This document shows, in pieces, positions 19,404 to 25,989 of a DNA stretch of 64,000 nt. The stretch's first letter is position 1; each line of letters begins with the position of its first letter. A program made the position numbers and the translations under genes. This stretch comes from Sulfurospirillum sp. Its GTDB lineage: Bacteria > Campylobacterota > Campylobacteria > Campylobacterales > Sulfurospirillaceae. The stretch is from the NCBI GenBank assembly GCA_016744795.1, contig JADGDR010000002.1:176648-240647 (forward strand), in the 5' to 3' direction. The notes below the pieces were generated by a model, which was given only the letters and a program-made list of their open reading frames with translations, was not told where the DNA came from and did no database searches.

Positions 19404-19683
19404 TTTTAAATTCTTTATAATTATTGTAAAGCTCAGTGAAAGACTCAATTCTTTGCTTTTCTGCTTTCATATTGATATTTAAGGTATTAATAAGTCCAAT
19501 GTTGTTTTGCAACACTGTTGAAGTGGCAAGAGGAGCGGCAGGTAGAAGTAACAATCCACTTGCAATATTTTCTATGATACCATCCTTTACTAAGTATGTA
19601 GTGCCATCTATATTCTCATAATTCAAACTAGATAAAAAGTCATGAGGTCCTGCAAAATATTTCATTATAGTAGCCTTTTTCAT
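19393..19683 (-). CDS. Duplicated toxin tail (GPHDFLSS module, copy 3)
   Basis: The 96-codon frame reads GPHDFLSSLNYENIDGTTYL and a hydrophobic stretch (ENIASGLLLLPAAPLATSTV), closely matching the last ~95 residues of the 719-aa protein upstream. It lacks any secretion signal or repeat region, so it is an orphan C-terminal module. Its ATG overlaps the stop of the broken lipoprotein copy 2, and its end overlaps lipoprotein copy 3 by 11 nt. It may be a silent donor cassette for tip exchange rather than an expressed protein. Confidence 0.6.
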   Translation of the reverse strand: MKKATIMKYFAGPHDFLSSLNYENIDGTTYLVKDGIIENIASGLLLLPAAPLATSTVLQNNIGLINTLNINMKAEKQRIESFTELYNNYKEFKNEK

Positions 19684-19997
19684 TGAATTAGTGTTGTTGC
19701 TTGCCTTTGTTTACAATACTCTTTTCCTGAGATTATAATCCAATCTTGTATTATTTTTTATCATCATTTTTATTAACTAATATCCATAAAACAATTCTTT
19801 GGGTGTTCTAACATATAAATATAGTGCTTTTTATTATAAGCTTTTCTGTCTTTATTTGTATATCCTCTATGTAATAATGAATCTCCTATATTTATATTTC
19901 TATTTTCTTTAAATACTTTATAAGTAGAAGAACCAACATAACATCCATTTAAGATAAATAATATAATTGAAATTAATAATATGTTTTTAATTTGCAT
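19680..19997 (-). pseudogene. Immunity lipoprotein copy 2, frameshifted
   Basis: ATG 19997 starts MQIKNILLISIILFILNGC, a lipoprotein signal like its two paralogues, and the frame continues through YKVFKENRNI to HPKNC, then stops. Downstream, the remaining family sequence (LVNKNDDKK, then WIIISGKEYC and TTLIQ to a TGA at 19680) is spread over two other frames. At least two frameshifts have therefore inactivated it. The 11-nt overlap with the preceding toxin-tail remnant is kept. Confidence 0.8.
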
Positions 19998-20102
19998 CTT
20001 TAAATCCTTTATTATCATAATATAAATCAGTAAAAGATTTAACTTCTTGTTTTTCTGCTTTCATATTGATATTTAAAGTATTGATAAGTCCAATATTATT
20101 TT
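19987..20102 (-). pseudogene. Toxin tail copy 2, only the last ~38 codons left
   Basis: Directly after the first lipoprotein gene, the sequence reads NNIGLINTLNINMKAEKQ and continues to a TAA at 19987. This is the extreme C-terminus of the GPHDFLSS module. The rest of the module is deleted and the deletion also replaces the expected end of lipoprotein copy 1. Confidence 0.75.
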
Positions 20103-20432
20103 TTATATAATTGATCCGCCACCTACTAGAATTTGCTCTTTACAATATTTTTTTTCTGATATTATGGTCCAATTTAATATTATTTGTTTTTTATCATTTT
20201 TATTTGTTATATATCCAAAAATACATTTTTTTGAATATTTTACTATATATATATAGTTATTTTGGTCATATATTTTTTTGTAATTATATTTAATAATATA
20301 TTTCTTATTTTCTACTGAAAAGCCGATATCAAAGTCTCTATTTTTTTTAAATATATCATAAGTTTTAGGCCCCATTTTCATTGTACATCCACTAAATATT
20401 ATTGAAACTAATAAGATATTATTAATCTTCAT
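20103..20432 (-). CDS. Lipoprotein, probable immunity protein (copy 1 of 3)
   Basis: The 109-aa protein starts with a lipoprotein signal (lipobox IFSGC near residue 15) and shares YDIFKKNRDFDIG, YIYIVKYSKKCIFGYI and ISEKKYC with the two copies downstream. It overlaps the end of the 719-aa toxin-like protein by 11 nt. Its last residues (VGGGSII) differ from the paralogues and lie at a deletion junction, so the C-terminus may be altered. If this is the immunity factor of the mini-CdiA, protection happens in the envelope. Function is inferred from position and repeat structure. Confidence 0.68.
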   Translation of the reverse strand: MKINNILLVSIIFSGCTMKMGPKTYDIFKKNRDFDIGFSVENKKYIIKYNYKKIYDQNNYIYIVKYSKKCIFGYITNKNDKKQIILNWTIISEKKYCKEQILVGGGSII

Positions 20433-22581
20433 TTTTTAATCCTTGACTGTAATATAACTCTGTAAGAGATTTAGCTTTTTGTTTATCTTCTTTCATATTG
20501 ATATTTATAGTATTAATAAGTCCAATATTATTTTGTATTGCTGTTGAAGTTGCAAGAGGTGTGGCTGGTAAGAGTAGTAATCCACTTGCAATATTCTCTA
20601 AAATACCATCCTTTACTAAGTATGTAGTGCCATCTATATTCTCATAATTCCAACTAGATAAAAAGTCATGAGGTCCTCCGAAATGTTCTATAGCATTATC
20701 TATTAATCCATCTTCGTCATAAGGAATACCAAATATAAGTCTATCTCCTGTTTGATTTCCTCCAAATGGGGCAATAACCTCTTTACCAACAATTTCCTCA
20801 TTCTTGATTATTTTCTTAAAATGACTTCCACCAATCTTGGCTTTATCTCCATTAACTCCTGCACTCTGAGCATTTGGATTAACAGCTTCACCATTCTTTC
20901 CACCATAATCAAAGTTTTCTTTTACATATTGTCTCATCTGTAACGAACCATCATTAAGTACCGATAATATTGCTCCTGTTTTAAAACCATCTTCAAACTT
21001 ACCTCCACTTAGTTCTGATATTGCACCTTGTGTTGTTCCTCTTATTGCTGCATTTTTTGCGTATTTAGTTATATTCATATTACTATTTAATGCATCTGTA
21101 GTAAAAGCACTATTTACATAGCTTAGTACACCTGCACTTACAGCTCCCTTTATAATTGACCCAACATCAATTTTAAGACTTTCTCCTGTAATGGCAGCTG
21201 TTGCTACTTGTGTTGCTACTCCTGCAACTACTGCATTAGTTACAGCAGCTGTTATGGTTGCTGTTGTTAATGCACTTGTAGCTGAAACGGCTGCTGCTTC
21301 AGCTACCATAGTTCCAGATGTAGTAACTGCTAATTCAGCTGCAGTTGCAGTTGCTTGAGCTGCACTAAGTCCTGCTACTGCTTCTCCAGTTCCAATTCCT
21401 GCTGTACAAACTGTAACCACTATAGCAACTATAATAGCTCCAACAGCAGTTAAACTTGTATGTGACTCATCCCACTCTTTACTCTTAGCATAAGCTTTTA
21501 CTAGTTCTATCTGTTCATGCGTTAGATCATATTGACTTGATAGTGTTTTTATGATGTTATTGGTTTGTAGTTCTTGGCTTATTCTAGTTTGTATCTTTTT
21601 ATCATTTATTTCTGAATGTTTTAGTTTATTGGTTATATCTTTGTTGTTTAGCATGAGTTGTTTAGTAACTTCTATTCCAGCAGCTACTACTTTTTCTTTT
21701 ATATGTCCTTTAGTTGCAATAGTTCTTGTCATAAGACCACTGCTATCTTTAAAGTGACTCTCATATGAACTATCTTTTTTACTTATGAGTCTTAGTACTT
21801 CTGTTGTTATTTTTACTTCATCTGCTTTTATTTGTGAGGCTATTAGGTTTATTTGATTTGCAGTTAGATTTATGTTTTTTGCTTTTAGGGTTGATTTTAT
21901 TAGAGTAGTGTTATCTATGGTGTCTTGTTGGTCTAATTTACCTCCTAAGAAGCTTCCTTTTATTTTATGTTTTAAATCACTATATTCTCTAGTCTCTCCT
22001 GCTTCTATGGTTATACTCTTTTTTACATTTACGTTTATATTTTCTTTTGCACTTAGGTTTGAAGCTTTTACATGTAAAGAGTTTGAAGTTATGTTTATAT
22101 TCGCAGCTTCTAGGTTGGAATTTGTTTGATTTGTTTGGCTTGTTTTTAAGTAGCCTGAGGCTGTTTTGTTATCAAAGTCGTTATTGCTTTGTTTTGAGAG
22201 AATATTTACATTGCCTTTAGTACTTACTAAGTTTATATCTCCTTTTGCTTTTACATCTGTTCCTATTAGGTTCAAATTAGCAATAGTATTTATATCTATA
22301 TCTTTATTCGCTTGTATGGTTGAGCTGTTTGAAACTAACTCATTTACCTCTTCACCAAGGTCAAGTTCTTTTTTTAGTTTAGTTATTCCAATATCACTAT
22401 GGAAGGTTTTAGTAGCTACATGTAAAGAATCTGCTTTTATATCTGCACTTATGTTTACTATGCTCTCGTTGGCTATAAGAACTGTATCTGCTTGTGAGCT
22501 TAGTTTGCCTCCTAGGTTGGCTAGAGTATTTGTAAATATTAGTGATAAACTTAATAAAATTACTATTAGTTTTTTTATCAA
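20422..22581 (-). CDS. Miniature CdiA/filamentous-hemagglutinin-like protein with C-terminal toxin
   Basis: The 719-aa protein begins at a TTG (22581) after AAAGG. Order: signal peptide (1-21), hemagglutinin-type beta repeats (to ~300), an Ala-rich hydrophobic DUF637-like segment (~375-480), the conserved GESLKIDVGS stretch (near 468), then a variable tip with FGGPHDFLSS and a hydrophobic helix. The two-partner-secretion (TPS) domain needed for CdiB export is not seen and full CdiA proteins are several times longer. It looks like an internally deleted cdiA that kept its signal and tip. Two TACATGTA palindromes read as Leu-His-Val. No cdiB is in the window. Confidence 0.75.
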   Translation of the reverse strand: MIKKLIVILLSLSLIFTNTLANLGGKLSSQADTVLIANESIVNISADIKADSLHVATKTFHSDIGITKLKKELDLGEEVNELVSNSSTIQANKDIDINTIANLNLIGTDVKAKGDINLVSTKGNVNILSKQSNNDFDNKTASGYLKTSQTNQTNSNLEAANINITSNSLHVKASNLSAKENINVNVKKSITIEAGETREYSDLKHKIKGSFLGGKLDQQDTIDNTTLIKSTLKAKNINLTANQINLIASQIKADEVKITTEVLRLISKKDSSYESHFKDSSGLMTRTIATKGHIKEKVVAAGIEVTKQLMLNNKDITNKLKHSEINDKKIQTRISQELQTNNIIKTLSSQYDLTHEQIELVKAYAKSKEWDESHTSLTAVGAIIVAIVVTVCTAGIGTGEAVAGLSAAQATATAAELAVTTSGTMVAEAAAVSATSALTTATITAAVTNAVVAGVATQVATAAITGESLKIDVGSIIKGAVSAGVLSYVNSAFTTDALNSNMNITKYAKNAAIRGTTQGAISELSGGKFEDGFKTGAILSVLNDGSLQMRQYVKENFDYGGKNGEAVNPNAQSAGVNGDKAKIGGSHFKKIIKNEEIVGKEVIAPFGGNQTGDRLIFGIPYDEDGLIDNAIEHFGGPHDFLSSWNYENIDGTTYLVKDGILENIASGLLLLPATPLATSTAIQNNIGLINTININMKEDKQKAKSLTELYYSQGLKNED

Positions 22582-22713
22582 GTTTTTCCTTTACATGTGG
22601 AGGTTGGGTTTAGTTTTTAGTTCTTGACCCTAATTATTAAAAGTAGTGGGTTGTGTCCAGACCCTTAATTTTTATCTTCAAACAGTTAAACATCTTTTTC
22701 GAAAAAATTTGAT

Positions 22714-22756
22714 AAATTTCTTGCATTTTAAATGTTGGTCTTAAATACAAAATGGG
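22714..22756. repeat. ~43-nt direct repeat flanking the orphan toxin cassette (copy 1)
   Basis: The stretch containing TTCTTGCATTTTAAATG and GTTGGTCTTAAATACAAA recurs with two or three differences at 24998-25039. The copies enclose the immunity gene and orphan CdiA C-terminus (22848-24914). It lies in a 266-nt stretch (22582-22847) with no gene. Confidence 0.8.
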
Positions 22757-22847
22757 TCGTTAGTTAAAATGAGTTGGAGTTACACTTTTAACTAAATTCT
22801 TTAAAAGTAAATACTTAACCTTGATTACTCCCTATTTTACGAAACTC

Positions 22848-23198
22848 TTACCACGGACGACCTCCATCAGGAGTTACTGTACCATCTGCTATATTTAGAT
22901 AGTATCCTCCTCCCCAAAATGATCCAACTTTCACTCTTCCACTACCATCTTCAGCCATAGCAACATAACTATAAGAACTAGTAGAGAGAGTCTCTTGTGG
23001 TTTTATTTGCCATAGTTGCTCTCCTTTGCGATTGTATGCAAAAACATTTCTCATTTCTACTTTATCCATATCTGTACTATCAGAATAAAGAACAACTATT
23101 ACCATGTTTTTTAGTTCTAACAGACTATATATATCAGTAGCTAGTGATATATCTTCACAATCATCTATTATTAAATTACTTCCCGTAAACCAAATCAT
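22848..23198 (-). CDS. Probable CDI immunity protein of the orphan CdiA C-terminus
   Basis: The 116-aa soluble acidic protein begins inside the toxin stop codon (4-nt overlap, 23195-23198), the standard toxin-then-immunity arrangement. It opens MIWFTGSNLIIDDCEDISL and has a C-terminal part rich in Gly and aromatic residues (SFWGGGYYLNI). There is no signal peptide or membrane helix, so it would act in the cytosol. I do not recognise the family, and the role rests on context. Confidence 0.65.
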   Translation of the reverse strand: MIWFTGSNLIIDDCEDISLATDIYSLLELKNMVIVVLYSDSTDMDKVEMRNVFAYNRKGEQLWQIKPQETLSTSSYSYVAMAEDGSGRVKVGSFWGGGYYLNIADGTVTPDGGRPW

Positions 23199-24862
23199 TT
23201 TATAGACCTTTTGTTTTTAAATGCAGCTTTTGGTAACTTCTTATTTGACACCCATTCATACTGCGTAGCACCTTGGCCTCCACCACCTTGATTTTCAAAG
23301 TTTGAGGCAACTTTTCCTGTTCTTATTTTGCTTCCAGCTGGTACATGTACATCAGATATAAATGTAGGTGTACTAGGCAAGGAGTATTTTTTTTGTATCT
23401 GTTTTGCAGTTAATCCTTCTATTGCTTCTTTCTTCATTATCCAAGAGCCAGTTCTATTTTTATTACCATGCACCCTTACAAAAACGTCATCTTTTTTAGT
23501 TGTATATTCTACTACTTGGGTTCCTTTTTTATATGGTGGTTTATAGTTAGCATCATTAAAATGTTTAGTGTTTATTTCTTCAGCAGAATATTTTTTAACA
23601 TCAGTCCTATTGCTATGTTTTTCAGGTAGCTTATTATTCTGTACATTTACAGGAGTTTTATTTCCTTTTAACTCTTTACCAACATTTTTAGTACCAACAC
23701 CTTTAATAATCATACCACCAATTAACTTTGTAGTTAATAATTCAGTTAAAGTAGCTACGGGGTCATCTGCATTTTTAGCCAAGTCTATAAAAGAACCTAC
23801 TGCACTATTTCCTCCAAGAGAGTATGCAGAAGCTAAAGCATCTAGGTAATCTCTTCCTTCTTCTTTATCTCCATTTTTATATGCTGATATAGCAGCATTT
23901 ACTAAGGCTTTTGCTCCTTCTTGTGCATTGTTCCCTTTTGCAATTTCCAAGATAGTTTTTATATTCGCACCTTCTATTGCATTCGTTTTACCAATAGTAA
24001 TACCTAATATTGTTTTATCTTTTTCAATAGTTTTATAAAGGTCAGCATTTTTGTAAAATGTACCTATATTTTGCATAAAATTATCTTTTTCTATTTGTGT
24101 TGCTTGAAATAAAGAACTATCAGCATTTTCTTCAATAAATGCTTTTGCTTCTTTATCTTCTTCATAATTATTTGACCAAAAAGTATCTGTTCGTCTCATT
24201 CCTGTTTGAGTTAGTGATTGTTTTGCTAGTTGTATCTGTTTCTCACTAGGATTGTCAGTACCAAACTTCTCTTTTGCATAATTCTTAGCATTCTCTTTTA
24301 TAAACTTTATCTCATCCTCATGTAATTGTCTATTATTGAGTTCAGCACTAGTAGCTATATGGTAACCTGTAGTTGCTCCTTTATCTCCATTTAAAGCAGC
24401 TCCAACGAGGGTTCCGCTTAGTTGTGAGATTGCTAATTGTATTGTTTTTGATTGGTCTGAGGTTAGTGGTGAAATGAGTTCTCTTACTGCTGCACTTGCG
24501 GCTCCTACTTCAAAGTCCCCTCCAACTAGTTCTGCTCCTATGCCACCTGCTAGTCCATGAAGTGCTACTTTTCCTATGGCACCTTCACTAAAGTATTCAT
24601 TATTTTCATATAGTTGTTTAAACATTGAAGTATCGCCTATATATTCAAAGCCTAGGTTTATTGCCCCAGTTGCTAACCCATATTTTAGGCTATCTTCAAA
24701 GTCTATACCATATACTACTGAGTTTACTCCACTTCTTATAGTTGTATTTACTACACCTTTTGTTACTTTTTGAAGATTAGATAAATTTTTATATTCTACT
24801 TTTTCTATTCCCATAGTTTGGTCTACTATTCCACCTACATAGCTTAATGCTCCTGCTGTCAC
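23195..24862 (-). CDS. Orphan CdiA C-terminal region with toxin domain
   Basis: The 555-aa frame (GTG at 24862, homology open to about 24914) begins in the DUF637-like segment GESLKIDVGS and carries the pre-toxin HIATSAELNNRQLH (~residue 170). It continues through an alanine-rich helical part to a variable tip (about 440-555) with FVRVHG, TGSWIMKKEAI, SLPSTPTFISDV and a GGGGQGATQYE end. That tip resembles toxin domains ending many polymorphic toxins; its activity is not assigned. The N-terminal export and repeat regions are missing, and the 5' end meets non-coding sequence abruptly. It is followed by its own immunity gene. Expression without a promoter fusion is doubtful. Confidence 0.72.
   Translation of the reverse strand: MTAGALSYVGGIVDQTMGIEKVEYKNLSNLQKVTKGVVNTTIRSGVNSVVYGIDFEDSLKYGLATGAINLGFEYIGDTSMFKQLYENNEYFSEGAIGKVALHGLAGGIGAELVGGDFEVGAASAAVRELISPLTSDQSKTIQLAISQLSGTLVGAALNGDKGATTGYHIATSAELNNRQLHEDEIKFIKENAKNYAKEKFGTDNPSEKQIQLAKQSLTQTGMRRTDTFWSNNYEEDKEAKAFIEENADSSLFQATQIEKDNFMQNIGTFYKNADLYKTIEKDKTILGITIGKTNAIEGANIKTILEIAKGNNAQEGAKALVNAAISAYKNGDKEEGRDYLDALASAYSLGGNSAVGSFIDLAKNADDPVATLTELLTTKLIGGMIIKGVGTKNVGKELKGNKTPVNVQNNKLPEKHSNRTDVKKYSAEEINTKHFNDANYKPPYKKGTQVVEYTTKKDDVFVRVHGNKNRTGSWIMKKEAIEGLTAKQIQKKYSLPSTPTFISDVHVPAGSKIRTGKVASNFENQGGGGQGATQYEWVSNKKLPKAAFKNKRSIK
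24324..24354. repeat. 31-nt exact repeat of CdiA pre-toxin coding sequence (copy 2)
   Basis: Identical to 18893-18923; see that entry. It lies in the pre-toxin part of the orphan CdiA C-terminus. Confidence 0.85.
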
Positions 24863-24997
24863 AGCTCCCTTTACGAGAGACCCAACATCAATCTTAAGAC
24901 TCTCTCCTGTAAAAAGGGGTCTGAGTTAAACTTTTAACTCTTTTGGTGTTCTTTTCTTTTTTATTGTAAAAAGCAACAAAAGCTCACCAACGGTTGA

Positions 24998-25039
24998 AAT
25001 TTCTTGCATTTCAAATGTTGGTCTTAAATACAAATGGGG
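24998..25039. repeat. ~42-nt direct repeat flanking the orphan toxin cassette (copy 2)
   Basis: Near-identical to 22714-22756. Same orientation, about 2.28 kb apart, enclosing one toxin/immunity cassette. It could have served as a recombination site for its insertion or duplication. Confidence 0.8.
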
Positions 25040-25062
25040 CGAGTTAAACTTTTTTATAAATA

Positions 25063-25076
25063 CTTTACATGTAAAG
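25063..25076. repeat. CTTTACATGTAAAG palindrome at the 3' end of the zinc-ribbon gene
   Basis: The 14-bp perfect palindrome lies directly after the stop of the 25078-25422 gene. It is identical to 16247-16260, including the following GTTAG. Confidence 0.8.
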
Positions 25077-25077
25077 G

Positions 25078-25422
25078 TTAGTTCTCATCTTCATCTTTAA
25101 AAGGATTGTCTTTATAATATTGTTCTATCTCTATGGTATTAGTATCTTTACATGTAGGGCATTTTCCATCTTTTAAATCTTTGAAATTGTAGGTTTGTTT
25201 ACAGTTGGGGCAGATGGTGTATTTTGTTATGGATTGTTTGTTTTTAAAATATAATCTTGTTCCAATTAAAAATATACTTCCAAGAATAATCATTAATATT
25301 GAATAATCAATTGATGGGTGCACCCATCCTTTCCCTTTAAAAGATGTTTTTCCACCAAATAAAGCCCACATACCATCTAATAACAAAATAATTCCCAATA
25401 AATACCATCCAAAACTATTCAT
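25078..25422 (-). CDS. Membrane protein with zinc-ribbon, possible CDI immunity protein
   Basis: The 114-aa protein has two hydrophobic helices (residues 3-20 and ~40-57) and then a CPNCKQ...CPTCK zinc-ribbon-like pair in its C-terminal half. Its start overlaps the preceding frame by 8 nt, as expected for an immunity gene behind a toxin tip. The CPTCK codons contain a TACATGTA palindrome. Function is unknown; immunity is a context-based guess. Confidence 0.5.
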   Translation of the reverse strand: MNSFGWYLLGIILLLDGMWALFGGKTSFKGKGWVHPSIDYSILMIILGSIFLIGTRLYFKNKQSITKYTICPNCKQTYNFKDLKDGKCPTCKDTNTIEIEQYYKDNPFKDEDEN

Positions 25423-25921
25423 TTGGAATTACTTTATTAAAAATATATTTTGTGTTTTTCCATTCAGAATTAAGTTCATCATATATGTTTTTAATTGTTG
25501 CACCATATGTACCTTTAATAGTATTTGGTATTGGAGAACCATCATTAATAATATCATTTATAATTTCAATACCACCTGTTATTTTCACAACATTTTCAGG
25601 AGTATAAACAAAATTCTTTCCTTCATAATACCCATCCTTAACACTAGGAATGACTTTGTTTTGTATGTAAGCATCTGTTTTTATTCCAGTTTTTAAGTAC
25701 AATTTATCTGCTTGTTTTATTCCCTCTTTGCTTAGAAGTATTGAAGTTTTTGTTGATGTTTTTAGTATAGGTGCACCTGGAATTAATATCTCTGATGCCT
25801 CTTGCATACCACCTGTTGATATAGGAAGATTAAGACCAATGATTTTATCAGCATATTTTATAATGTTTTCCAACAATAACAAAGGAAACATACAAACACT
25901 AATACATAAATGAAACTTCAA
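25415..25921 (-). CDS. Orphan toxin-tip fragment (CDI/hemagglutinin type)
   Basis: The 168-aa frame has no export signal typical of CdiA. Its end (IINDIINDGSPIPNTIKG followed by YGATIKNIYDEL) looks like the C-terminal ends of hemagglutinin-type toxins, and it overlaps the next gene by 8 nt. The first ~20 residues (MKFHLCISVCMFPLLLLE) may just be junction sequence. It is the first module of the island after the asmA-like gene. The toxin family is not recognised. Confidence 0.45.
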   Translation of the reverse strand: MKFHLCISVCMFPLLLLENIIKYADKIIGLNLPISTGGMQEASEILIPGAPILKTSTKTSILLSKEGIKQADKLYLKTGIKTDAYIQNKVIPSVKDGYYEGKNFVYTPENVVKITGGIEIINDIINDGSPIPNTIKGTYGATIKNIYDELNSEWKNTKYIFNKVIPNE

Positions 25922-25989
25922 AAAAAACCTTTGATTATAATATAAGATAAAAATAAGTTTATCTAAGGTTCTAATAATATAATATTAAA

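Noticed and set aside
19074-20432. Repeats as a CRISPR array
   Set aside because: Units are about 600 bp and code for toxin tails and lipoproteins; there are no short regular repeats or spacers anywhere in the window.
16160-25989. Transposon or prophage origin of the island
   Set aside because: No transposase, integrase, terminal inverted repeats or tRNA attachment site could be seen; homologous recombination between repeats explains the layout.
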